Source: Caulobacter endophyticus
Lineage (GTDB): Bacteria; Pseudomonadota; Alphaproteobacteria; Caulobacterales; Caulobacteraceae
Assembly: GCF_003116815.1 (NCBI RefSeq)
Contig: NZ_QDKQ01000055.1
Span: forward strand, 1-64,000
DNA length: 64,000 nucleotides
Direction: 5' to 3'
Made by a program: the position numbers and the translations under genes. Shown here piece by piece: positions 44,295 through 52,415 of the stretch. Numbering within the stretch: the first letter of the stretch is position 1; every line of letters starts with the position of its first letter. The notes under the pieces were generated by a model that worked only from the letters and a program-made list of their open reading frames with translations, was not told where the DNA came from and ran no database searches.

Positions 44295-46040
44295 CTAGGG
44301 CACGCGCGGCGCTGGCAGGGCGCGTCCGTTCTGGTGCAGCACCAGGCTGATCGCCTTGCCGTCGGCGCCGAGCACGAACTCGGCGCGGGCGCGGACCACG
44401 GCCCAGTTCACCTCCGTCGGGCTCTGCGGAAAGACCTCGAAGGCCGGCTGGCCGGTCAGCTGGGCGAACAGCTTTCCGTCCTGCCGCGTCACCGTCAGGA
44501 TCATCGCCGGAGCCAGGGCGTAGCGGCCGACCAGGGCGTCCAGCGCCTGAGGCGACAGGGTGACGGCCTTGGGCGTCGGCGCGGCAGGCGGCTCGACGCC
44601 GTCGGCCAGGCGCGGCGCGAGCGTGTTCTGGCCGTTCTGGTGGAGGGTCACGGCGCTGGCCCGGCCGTCCGCCCCGACGGTGAAGGTCAGCTGTGCGTCC
44701 ACGACCCTGGTGAAGAAGGCCGTCGGCCCCTCGGCGAATATCTCGATGCGGGGCTGGCCGGTCAGCTGGCCGAACATCCGCGGGCCCTCGCGGGTGATGG
44801 TCAACACGGCGCCGGGCCCCAGCGCGTAGCGGCCGGTCAACCCGTCCAGCACGGTCGGCGGCAAGGTCGTGGCCTCGCGGGCCTTGACCTTGGGCGCGGT
44901 CTTCAGCGGCGCGCCGGTCAGCAGGTGCAGGCCCAGGTCCTCGACGCCCATGACGCTGGCGGTGTTGCTCAGCACCACCACGCCCAGCCCGCTCGTCCGA
45001 TCGAAGCCGACGAAAATCTGGAAGCCCATGGTGCCGCCGCCATGGCTGACGATCTCGCCCGCGGGCGTCGTGGCGACATGCCAGCCCAGCGCCACCTGCA
45101 CGTTCCCGCCCACCGGACGCCGAGGAACCAACTGCTCGGCCATCGCCGCCTTCAGCGGCGTGTCGACATAGCCGAGCTCGGCCGCCAGCAGCTTCAACAG
45201 GTCGTCAGCCGAGGACCGCAGGCCGCCGGCTCCGGCGAGGGTCGTCAAATCCCAGTGCGGCGTGACCGACAGGTCGGCGGTGTGCCCCGGCGAGAAGCGG
45301 GCGGCTAGCGGCGGCGAGAGCTTGATCGCGGTGCTCGACATACCCAGGGGGCCGAGCACCCGCCCACGCAGCACCGTCTCGTAGTCGCCGCCGGCGCGCT
45401 GGGCCAGGGCCCAGCCCAGCAGCCCGACGCCCAGGTTGGAATATTCGTAGGCCGCGCCAACGTCGCGGGTCAGGCTGTAGCGCCGCAGGAAGGCGTCGAG
45501 CAGGTCGGGACCATAGTCGGCGTAAGGATTGAGCGGATCGGCCATCGGCATGTTGTCCGCCAGCCGGGGCAGGCCCGAGGTGTGGGTGGCCAGGTCGATC
45601 AGGGTTATGGCCTTGCCGTTGCGTTCGGGAACGACCGAGCCGGCCGGCAGGAGCTTGACCACGGGCTCGTCGAGCCTGACCTCGCCGCGCTTGACCATGT
45701 CGGCGAGCAGCAGGCCAGTGAGGGCCTTGGTCACCGAGCCGATCTCGAACAGGGTCTGGCCGTTGACGGGACGAGGGTCGGCCGCGCCGTAGAGGCCTCG
45801 GGCGATCACGCGGGGGCCCTTGGCGTCGATGATGCCGACCACCATGCCGGCGGCCTGCTTGTCGACATCGACCCGCTGGGCCAGCACCTGACTGATGGCC
45901 GCGTCGGACAGGCGCGTCTCGGCGGCGGAAGGGGTCGCGGTCTGGGCTGCGGCGGGCATGGCCACGAGCAGCGCGACGGCGGCGACCGCCATGCTCTTGA
46001 ACAGACCGTCGATCAGGACGGTCACGGCGACTTTCCGCAT
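44295..46040 (-). CDS. Exported beta-lactamase-fold serine hydrolase with two C-terminal repeats
   Basis: 581 residues from ATG 46040, preceded by GGGAAGGGAC. A signal peptide (VAAVALLVAMPAAAQ) is followed by a class C beta-lactamase/DD-peptidase domain with SxxK (Ser102, Lys105 in EIGSVTKALTG), YxN (YEYSNLG) and HGGG in place of KTG. Two tandem copies of a DUF3471-like domain follow (about 410-490 and 500-575), both reading LxGRYAL, LTITRE/LTVTRQ, FxQLTGQP and LHQNG. Members are esterases, D-aminopeptidases or inactive relatives; actual antibiotic hydrolysis is not implied. Periplasmic. Confidence 0.88.
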   Translation of the reverse strand: MRKVAVTVLIDGLFKSMAVAAVALLVAMPAAAQTATPSAAETRLSDAAISQVLAQRVDVDKQAAGMVVGIIDAKGPRVIARGLYGAADPRPVNGQTLFEIGSVTKALTGLLLADMVKRGEVRLDEPVVKLLPAGSVVPERNGKAITLIDLATHTSGLPRLADNMPMADPLNPYADYGPDLLDAFLRRYSLTRDVGAAYEYSNLGVGLLGWALAQRAGGDYETVLRGRVLGPLGMSSTAIKLSPPLAARFSPGHTADLSVTPHWDLTTLAGAGGLRSSADDLLKLLAAELGYVDTPLKAAMAEQLVPRRPVGGNVQVALGWHVATTPAGEIVSHGGGTMGFQIFVGFDRTSGLGVVVLSNTASVMGVEDLGLHLLTGAPLKTAPKVKAREATTLPPTVLDGLTGRYALGPGAVLTITREGPRMFGQLTGQPRIEIFAEGPTAFFTRVVDAQLTFTVGADGRASAVTLHQNGQNTLAPRLADGVEPPAAPTPKAVTLSPQALDALVGRYALAPAMILTVTRQDGKLFAQLTGQPAFEVFPQSPTEVNWAVVRARAEFVLGADGKAISLVLHQNGRALPAPRVP

Positions 46041-46178
46041 GTGTCCCTTCCCCCCAGGCTCCAAAAGGCGAGCGGAGCCCTCCTCTCACTATGGTTGTGG
46101 AGGTCGCGCGAGGAAAGGTGATTTGGTCAGGCCGGTCACCGGACGGCGAAGGGCGGCGCGCTGGGCGCCGCCCCGGCT

Positions 46179-46478
46179 TCAGTGCGCGGCGTCCTTGGCC
46201 TTCTCGCCGGCCTCTTCGGCCTTATCGCCGGCCTTCTCGGCGGCTTCGCCAGCGGCAGCGGCGGCATCGCCGGCCGCCTTGGCCGTGGAGGTGTCGCCGG
46301 CCGCGGCCGCGTCGGCGCTGGCGTCGGCGGCGGTGTTGGCGGCGCTGGACGCCTGGGCCGCGGCCTCGGCCGCCTTCTGGCTTTCGACCGAGGCCTCGGC
46401 GGCCTTCTCGGTCTTGTTCTCGCAGGCGGTGATGGTCAGGGCGACGGCGGCCAGGCCGACCAACAGGGTATGACGCAT
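46179..46478 (-). CDS. Small Ala-rich helical lipoprotein
   Basis: 99 residues. Lipobox TAC in MRHTLLVGLAAVALTITAC, then a mature chain almost entirely Ala, Glu, Lys, Asp, Ser and Thr in a helical, repetitive arrangement (KAAGDAAAAAGEAAEKAGDK). No aromatic or Cys residues after the anchor. It should be a long amphipathic helix tethered to the outer membrane, similar in style to Lpp or LEA-like stress proteins. Monocistronic between the beta-lactamase-fold and M20 genes. I do not recognise a named family. Confidence 0.72.
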   Translation of the reverse strand: MRHTLLVGLAAVALTITACENKTEKAAEASVESQKAAEAAAQASSAANTAADASADAAAAGDTSTAKAAGDAAAAAGEAAEKAGDKAEEAGEKAKDAAH

Positions 46479-46573
46479 GTGGATTCTCCCAGACGAGCTT
46501 CGCCGGTCTATCGCCGGCTAGAGCTCAACCACGGGCGGCGCGGTTCGTTCCGCCGCCCGTGGCGGGCGCGGCG

Positions 46574-48106
46574 TCACTGGGCTTCGGCGATCTCGTACAT
46601 CAGGTCGACATAGCTCATCGTGCCGCCGACCAGGCCCTGGACCTTGGGGTTGCTGCTCTCGATCACGTAGTACTCATTGGGCGCATGGGCGCCGCTGCCG
46701 TGGCCCAGGCCGAACTGCCCGGCCGCCAGGCTGACCGGCGGGGAAGTAAACACCGTGCCGGGCCACGAGCCGGCCGAGCGCGGATACAGCGTCGCCGGCA
46801 CGCCCGCCCGCTCATAGACCTTCAGCTGGGCGCGGATCAGGCGGCTGTTCTCGTCGGTCTCCGTGGGACCGTAACCGCCGCTGACATTGACCTCGATGTC
46901 GGGAAAGCCCCGCTTGTCGAGATGGGCCCGCAGCTTGGCCACCGCGTCGTCCTTGGTCATGTTGGGCACGAGGCGCAGGTCGATCTTGGCCACGGCCCGG
47001 CCGGGCAGCACGGTCTTGCCGCCGGGGCCGGTATAGCCCGAGACCAGCCCCTCGATATTGACCGTCGGCTGCGAGGCCAGGCGTTCCAGCGCCTTCTCCC
47101 ACGGCAGGTCGTCGATCCAGCGGTCGACGCCCAGGATGCGCTTGGCCTCGGCCTCGTTGATGCGCTGGGCGGCCAGGCCGATCAGCTCCTTCTCGCGGGC
47201 GGTCAGCGGGCGGACCTTCTCGAACCAGCCCTCGATGGCCGGGGTGTTGCCGTCCGGCGTGACCAGGGTGGTCAGGGCCTGAACCAGCCGCCAGGCCGGG
47301 CTGTCGACCCGCGCCTTCTCGCTGGAATGGATGTCGGTCCTGGGACCCCTGCCCCACTTGGCGCCGCTGGACACCAGCTCCAGCTCGACGATGCCCTTGG
47401 CGCCCAGGTTGACGCTGACACCGCCGTTGCCGGGGCTCTGCCAGCCGGCCGGGATGATCACCCCCTCGCACCTCTTCAAGGCCGCCAGCACGTTGGGCTT
47501 GGTGACGACCTGGCGGAAGTGCGGGCTTCCGATCTCCTCCTCGCCCTCGCAGACCAGCACGAGATTGACCGGCGGCTTCTTGCCGGCGGCGCGGATGGCG
47601 TGCAGCCCGGCCAGGAACGAGGCCTGCGGCCCCTTCTGGTTCACCGCCCCGCGCCCGACGATCACCTTGCCGAAGCCTGGCTTGTCGACGATGCGCGCCT
47701 CCAGCGGCGGCGAGCTCCATTCGGCCGGGTCGTACTGCTTGACGTCATACATGAAGTAGATCGCCAGCCAGCGCCTGGCGCCGACGTCCAGCACGCCGAA
47801 GACACCGGGCGCGCCGTCGGTGGCCACCTTCTCGACGCCTGTGAAGCCGGCGTCGCGGGCAAGGGCCATCATGTAGTCGGCGCCCTTGTCCATGTCGCGG
47901 TTCTCGGCGGCGATGGACGGCAGGGCGATCCAGTCCTGGATGCGCTTGACCGAAGCCTCGTAGCCGGCCTCGGCGGCCTTGCGGATGACCGCCAGGTCGG
48001 CGTCGCGGACCGAGGGCCTGGCCGCCGCGGCAGCCAGGCCCGGGGCCAGAAGGGTGGCGGCGGCCGCGCCGGTCATAAGCGCGCGGCGGCTAGGAACGTC
48101 GGACAT
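46574..48106 (-). CDS. Exported M20-family peptidase-like protein with altered metal ligands
   Basis: 510 residues from ATG 48106. A twin-arginine signal (SRRALMTGAAAATLLAPGLAAAA) suggests Tat export of a folded protein. The M20 fold is clear: the acidic pair in CEGEEEIGSPHF and the late His in GSGAHAPNEYY are kept. However the first metal His is replaced (YFMYDVKQYDP, Met119) and the bridging Asp is Asn156 in GRGAVNQKGPQ. A subfamily with MYD and AVN in these positions seems to exist, so this may be a functional variant and not a dead enzyme. Its substrate is unknown. Confidence 0.82.
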   Translation of the reverse strand: MSDVPSRRALMTGAAAATLLAPGLAAAAARPSVRDADLAVIRKAAEAGYEASVKRIQDWIALPSIAAENRDMDKGADYMMALARDAGFTGVEKVATDGAPGVFGVLDVGARRWLAIYFMYDVKQYDPAEWSSPPLEARIVDKPGFGKVIVGRGAVNQKGPQASFLAGLHAIRAAGKKPPVNLVLVCEGEEEIGSPHFRQVVTKPNVLAALKRCEGVIIPAGWQSPGNGGVSVNLGAKGIVELELVSSGAKWGRGPRTDIHSSEKARVDSPAWRLVQALTTLVTPDGNTPAIEGWFEKVRPLTAREKELIGLAAQRINEAEAKRILGVDRWIDDLPWEKALERLASQPTVNIEGLVSGYTGPGGKTVLPGRAVAKIDLRLVPNMTKDDAVAKLRAHLDKRGFPDIEVNVSGGYGPTETDENSRLIRAQLKVYERAGVPATLYPRSAGSWPGTVFTSPPVSLAAGQFGLGHGSGAHAPNEYYVIESSNPKVQGLVGGTMSYVDLMYEIAEAQ

Positions 48107-48173
48107 CGTCTTCCCCACTGAACTCTGCGTAGCGAGGATAGGAGGCCACGACTCGCCGGCGAGCAAGCGCGCC

Positions 48174-49775
48174 CTACGGTCTGGGGATCGCCTGGTTGAA
48201 GTTGAACACCCGGTCGGGGTCGGCCTTGGCCTTGATCGCCTTCAGCCGGTCGAGGTTTTCGCCGTAATAGGCTTTGGCGAAGTAGTCGGGCTTGGCTGGA
48301 TCGTGCGACAGCGAGGGGTCGACGAAGTTCTGGTAGGCGCCGCCGCCGGCGCGCGGCTGCATGGCGGCGTAGAACTCGTCCTGCCAGACGCGGTTGGCGT
48401 CGAGCAGGATCTTGTTGTGGCTGTCGCCCTCGCTCCAGTAGAGGCCCACCACCATCAGCCAGTGGCTGTCGCGGTGGACGAAGGCGGTGTCGCGGGCCTT
48501 AGGTATGTTGATCGCCCCGCCGGTCTGGAAGAAGCGCAGGTCGCAGTAGCCGTTGACGCCGGGCCACTGGCGCAGATGCCTGAAACCCACGGCGAGGTCC
48601 TCCAGCCCGAACTTCGGATTGTTCACGAAGGCCGAGCGCTCCTGGTAGAAGGTGGCGAAGCCGTCCTCGTGCAGGAAGTCCTGGGCGGCCCAGTAGGGCA
48701 GCTCGTTCATGCCCGCCCCGCCGGTGGGCTGGGCCGCGTCGAGCACCGGCTTGAGGATCTTCAGCAGCTCTTCGCGCGGGCCGTCGTACTGGCCCAGCAC
48801 GCTGATCGGCACGTCGTATCCGGCCTTGTACTGCAGCGGCGTAATCGCCCCGAACGACACCCGCGAGCCCAGCTTGCCCGAAGCGCCGTTCAGCGCCTCT
48901 ATCAGCATCGCGCCCAGGGCCTCGACCGAGACGCGGGGGCGGATCTCGGGCGTGCGGCTCCAGGAAAGGTCGAAGACGGTGACGACCTTGTCCTTCACGT
49001 CGAAGGTCTGCATGGCGAATTCGGTGCTGACGCCGAAATTGCCGCCGCCGCCGCCCTGGCAGGCCCAGAAGAGGTCGGCGTCGCGCTGCTCGGGAGCCTT
49101 GGCCAGGAGCCGGCGCTGCGAGCCGTCGGCCAGCACGATCCTGCTCTCGACCAGCTGGTCGCAGGCCATGCCGTGGCCGCGCATGTTGAAGCCGATGCCG
49201 CCGCCCAGCAGGAAGCCGGCCGCCCCGACCGACGGGCAGCGGCCGTGGGTCACCGCCCGGCCCTCTGACCGCAGCAGGCGATAGAGGTCGCGGTTGCGGG
49301 CGCCCGCCCCGAACCGGGCGACGCCCGTGGCCTTGTCGTAGCGGGCATGGTTGATCAGGCTGGTCTCGATCAGCAGGCCGTCGGTGACCGAATAGCCGGC
49401 ATAGGAATGGCCGCCGCCGCGGATGATCGGCCGGACGTTGTTCTCGCGCGCCCAGCGGACGGCGAAGCCGACCTCGTCGGCCGAGGCGCAGCGGGCCACG
49501 CCCTGCGGCAGGGTGTGCGCGTAGCGCAGGTTGTTGGGCAGGGCGATCACCTGATAGTCGGCGTCGCCCTGGCGCAGCAGGCGTCCCGACAGCGCCTTGG
49601 ACAGCTGGGCCCAGCGGGCCTCCGGCGGGCCGCCGGGAGACGGCGTCGGCGGCAGGGCCGCAAGACGGGGCGACAGCGCCATGGCCGCCTGGGGCGCCAG
49701 GGCGGCGCTGGCCGCCAGGAAGCCGCCCGCGGCCAGGAAGTCACGCCGGCTGGCGAAATAGCGCTTGGTCTGCAT
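48174..49775 (-). CDS. Exported FAD-linked oxidoreductase, berberine-bridge type
   Basis: 533 residues. Twin-arginine signal ASRRDFLAAGGFLAASAALA, FAD_binding_4 domain and a C-terminal BBE segment (RVFNFNQAIPRP). Two FAD attachment residues are present: His123 in RGGGHSYAGYS and Cys180 in HGRCPSVGAAG, so the flavin is probably bound through two covalent bonds as in gluco-oligosaccharide and berberine-bridge oxidases. Such enzymes oxidise sugars, alcohols or alkaloids with oxygen. Tat export fits cofactor loading before transport. It is within the uronate locus but has no visible operator. Confidence 0.9.
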   Translation of the reverse strand: MQTKRYFASRRDFLAAGGFLAASAALAPQAAMALSPRLAALPPTPSPGGPPEARWAQLSKALSGRLLRQGDADYQVIALPNNLRYAHTLPQGVARCASADEVGFAVRWARENNVRPIIRGGGHSYAGYSVTDGLLIETSLINHARYDKATGVARFGAGARNRDLYRLLRSEGRAVTHGRCPSVGAAGFLLGGGIGFNMRGHGMACDQLVESRIVLADGSQRRLLAKAPEQRDADLFWACQGGGGGNFGVSTEFAMQTFDVKDKVVTVFDLSWSRTPEIRPRVSVEALGAMLIEALNGASGKLGSRVSFGAITPLQYKAGYDVPISVLGQYDGPREELLKILKPVLDAAQPTGGAGMNELPYWAAQDFLHEDGFATFYQERSAFVNNPKFGLEDLAVGFRHLRQWPGVNGYCDLRFFQTGGAINIPKARDTAFVHRDSHWLMVVGLYWSEGDSHNKILLDANRVWQDEFYAAMQPRAGGGAYQNFVDPSLSHDPAKPDYFAKAYYGENLDRLKAIKAKADPDRVFNFNQAIPRP

Positions 49776-49823
49776 CGTCTCCCCCTACTTTTGTCGGTCT
49801 TGTGTGCTTGTCGCGATCGCCCG

Positions 49824-50174
49824 TCAGAGGCAGTCGGCCGCCGCCTTGCGAAGGTCGGGCGCGCCGGCCGGACGCTTGGGATCCAGCATCAGCTTCTCAT
49901 CGCCGCTCAGCCCGGCGCGCGCCGCGTCGAAACCGTCGTGGCGGCCGCGCGCATAGTCCTCCAGCGCGGTCATCGCCTTGGGCGACAGCTGGGCCTGCAG
50001 GACGTTGGAGGCGCAGGAACAACCCACGCGGTCGAGCTTCAGCCCGAAGTCGGCCAAGTCTCCGTCTATGCAGGCCCTGGTCACCGCCTCGCGCTGGGCG
50101 GCCGGCGTATCGGCCTCAACCCGGCTGCAGCCGCCAATCGCCAGAACGGCCAGGATCGTCAGAATCGTACGCAT
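49824..50174 (-). CDS. Small lipoprotein of unknown function
   Basis: 116 residues. Lipobox GGC in MRTILTILAVLAIGGCSRVE. The mature part is helical with four cysteines (TRACIDGD, VGCSCASN and the C-terminal ADCL), suggesting two disulfides in the periplasm. No family recognised. It lies 48 nt downstream in the minus direction of the divergent uxuB region, leftward. The 198 nt to its right is the shared upstream region with uxuB and contains an operator. Confidence 0.68.
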   Translation of the reverse strand: MRTILTILAVLAIGGCSRVEADTPAAQREAVTRACIDGDLADFGLKLDRVGCSCASNVLQAQLSPKAMTALEDYARGRHDGFDAARAGLSGDEKLMLDPKRPAGAPDLRKAAADCL

Positions 50175-50295
50175 GCTCTTCCCTCAAGCCGCCAGGGTGG
50201 CGATGCACGCATCGGTTTTATGTGAAAATTATAACGCGCCGCGGGTTTCTCCGGCCATCGGGCGCCGCTGCGGAAAGTCTTTGCAAAACCGCCAT

Positions 50296-50309
50296 TGCCA
50301 CCGGTGTCT
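50296..50309. promoter_or_regulatory. Predicted LacI-type operator of uxuB
   Basis: TGCCACCGGTGTCT differs from TGnnACCGGTnnCA only at the last base. TTGCCA overlapping it could be a -35 element. It is 63 nt upstream of the uxuB start. Confidence 0.6.
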
Positions 50310-50372
50310 TCCTGGCTCATCTAGGCGCTCGGGCGGGCCTCAAGACCCGCCGGACCATTATCGAGGCGCCCC

Positions 50373-51821
50373 GTGACCACTGACACCGCCGCCAGCCAGG
50401 CCCTGCGCCTCTCCGCCGCCAGCGCCCCGGCCGCCCTGCCCGGCGTGACCCTGCCGGCCTATGATCGCGACAAGGTCGAGATCGGCGTCGTCCACTTCGG
50501 TCCCGGGGCCTTCCACCGCGCCCACCAGGCCTTCTATTTCGACCAGTTGCTGGCCAACGACCCGCGCTGGGGCGTCTGCGCCGTCTCGCTGAAGAGCCCC
50601 GGCGTGCGCGATGCGCTATCGCCGCAGGACGGCCTCTACACCCTGGCCCAGCTGGACCATGAGACCAGTTTCCGTGTCATCGGCTCGATCCTGGAGGTGC
50701 TGGTCGCGCCCGAGGATCCCGAGGCTGTGTTCGCCCGCCTGGCCGCGCCCCAGACCCGCATCGTCACCCTGACCGTCACCGAGAAGGGCTACACCCTGAC
50801 CGGCGAGGGCAAGCTCGACACCACCCACCCCGACATCGTCCACGACCTGGCCGAGCCCCGCCGTCCGGTCAGCGCCGTCGGCTACATCGTCGAGGGCCTG
50901 CGCCGCCGCTTCGCCGCCGGCCTTTCCCCCTACGCCGTGATCGCCTGCGACAACCTCGCCGACAACGGCTGGCGGCTGAAGGCGGCCACGGTGGCGTTCG
51001 CCCAGGCGGTCGATCCGGCCCTGGCGTCGTGGATCGAGCAGAACGCCGCCTTCCCGCGCACCATGGTCGACAGCATCACACCGGCCACCGACGACGCCCT
51101 GCGCGCCCGCGTGCAGGCGGCTACGGGCCTCGCCGACGCCTGGCCGATCCAGCGCGAGGCCTTCACCCAGTGGGTGGTCGAGGACGTGCTGGGCGACGGC
51201 GCGCCGGATCTGGCCAGCGTGGGCGTGACCCTGACCGACGACGTGCGCGGCTTCGAGCGGGCCAAGCTGCGCCTGCTGAACGGCGTGCACTCGACCCTGG
51301 CCTATGCCGGCCTGCTGAAGGGCCACGAGACCGTGTTCGAGGCGGTGGGCGATCCGTCGCTGGAGGCGCTGGCCCGCGACCTGATGGCCAAGGACATCAT
51401 CCCCACCCTGACCGCGCCGCGCGGCCTGGACCTGGCCGCCTACGCCGAAGCCATTCTCGAGCGTTTCCGCAATCCCGAGATTCGCCACCTCCTCAGCCAG
51501 ATCGCCTGGGACGGCTCGCAAAAGCTGCCGTTCCGCATCCTCGGCACGGTGAAGGACGCCCTGGACGCCGGCCGCGACGTCGATCGCCTGGCCGTGCCGA
51601 TCGCCGCCTGGTTCCATTTCCTCAAGGCGCGCGCCGCCGAGGGCGCAGCCGTCACCGATCCGCTGGCCGACCGGCTGCTGGCCGTGGTCCAGGCCCTGCC
51701 GGGCGAGGTGAAGGGCGATGTCGCAGGGTTCCTGGCGGTCGAGGCGGTGTTTCCGGCCGACCTCGCCGGCGATACGAGGTTCGTGGCGGCGGTCGAAAAG
51801 GCCTACGGCGAGCTGGGCTGA
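50373..51821 (+). CDS. uxuB: Fructuronate reductase (mannitol dehydrogenase family)
   Basis: 482 residues. Long-chain mannitol-dehydrogenase fold: coenzyme region VVHFGPGAFHRAHQAFYFD, VTEKGYTL, CDNLADNGWRLK, FPRTMVDSITP and the catalytic KLRLLNGVHSTLAYAG (Lys, Asn, His). It should reduce D-fructuronate to D-mannonate with NADH. The family also contains mannitol and other polyol dehydrogenases, and tagaturonate reductase (UxaB) is more distant. The operator at 50296 ties it to the uronate regulon. The likely rival is a tagaturonate-reducing member, since uxaA and not uxuA is nearby. GTG start at 50373 overlaps no neighbour. Confidence 0.86.
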   Translation: MTTDTAASQALRLSAASAPAALPGVTLPAYDRDKVEIGVVHFGPGAFHRAHQAFYFDQLLANDPRWGVCAVSLKSPGVRDALSPQDGLYTLAQLDHETSFRVIGSILEVLVAPEDPEAVFARLAAPQTRIVTLTVTEKGYTLTGEGKLDTTHPDIVHDLAEPRRPVSAVGYIVEGLRRRFAAGLSPYAVIACDNLADNGWRLKAATVAFAQAVDPALASWIEQNAAFPRTMVDSITPATDDALRARVQAATGLADAWPIQREAFTQWVVEDVLGDGAPDLASVGVTLTDDVRGFERAKLRLLNGVHSTLAYAGLLKGHETVFEAVGDPSLEALARDLMAKDIIPTLTAPRGLDLAAYAEAILERFRNPEIRHLLSQIAWDGSQKLPFRILGTVKDALDAGRDVDRLAVPIAAWFHFLKARAAEGAAVTDPLADRLLAVVQALPGEVKGDVAGFLAVEAVFPADLAGDTRFVAAVEKAYGELG

Positions 51822-51935
51822 GCCCTGGCGAGCGCTCAGCAGCCCCTGCCGCCCACAAGAGGCCGGCGATCACATTGCTCGAAAGCCCCCCGAGCAGGCG
51901 CTGCAGCAGGAGCGGTGTTGGGCGTCGGACATGAT

Positions 51936-51984
51936 GGGCGGCCCGCCTGAACGAACCGTTCGATAAGCCGGGCCGCCCCTTTTT
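51936..51984 (+). terminator. Rho-independent terminator after uxuB
   Basis: GGGCGGCCC (51936-51944) pairs with GGGCCGCCC (51970-51978), with an internal GAACGAACCGTTC-type minor palindrome in the loop, followed by CTTTTT. It is 114 nt past the uxuB stop, just before the convergent PRC-barrel gene. Confidence 0.8.
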
Positions 51985-51987
51985 AGT

Positions 51988-52356
51988 CTACGGCTTCCAG
52001 TCCGGCAGGTTGGCCAACTGGTCCTTGGTCAGCTTGGTGCGCACCAGATAGTCGTTGGGGTCGCCGGGCTCCGGAGCGACCGAAACGTCGGCCAGCGCCA
52101 CCACGACCTTCTTGTCGGGACCGACGCGGTCGATCTCGATGACCACGGCGGTCGGCTTGCCGGCGGCGTCCAGCAGCACGTGCTCGACCTCGCCGGCCTT
52201 GCGATTGGCCGAGTCGATCACGTCGGCGTCCTCGATCTGACCGACCGTGAAGCTGCCCTTGGCGCTTAGGGTCTCGTCGCGGGCGATGGTGGATTGGGCG
52301 AAGGCCGCGCCGCCGACGAGGGCGAGCGCGACGGCGGTCAGGGCGATCCGCGTCAT
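51988..52356 (-). CDS. Exported PRC-barrel domain protein
   Basis: 122 residues from ATG 52356. Signal peptide MTRIALTAVALALVGGAAFA; the mature protein is one PRC-barrel: VIDSANRKAGEVEHVLLDAAGKPTAVVIEI is the core beta-barrel motif of the family. PRC barrels mediate protein or RNA contacts, as in RimM and photosynthetic reaction-centre H subunits; secreted versions are common in alphaproteobacteria and mostly uncharacterised. The frame continues upstream to 52692 only by overlapping the sugar-transferase gene. Converges on uxuB across a terminator. Confidence 0.82.
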   Translation of the reverse strand: MTRIALTAVALALVGGAAFAQSTIARDETLSAKGSFTVGQIEDADVIDSANRKAGEVEHVLLDAAGKPTAVVIEIDRVGPDKKVVVALADVSVAPEPGDPNDYLVRTKLTKDQLANLPDWKP

Positions 52357-52415
52357 GGGCGTTACTCCGTGTTGATGCGGAAAGCCAACGCTCCGTACAC
52401 GGCGCCGTTCCTCGC

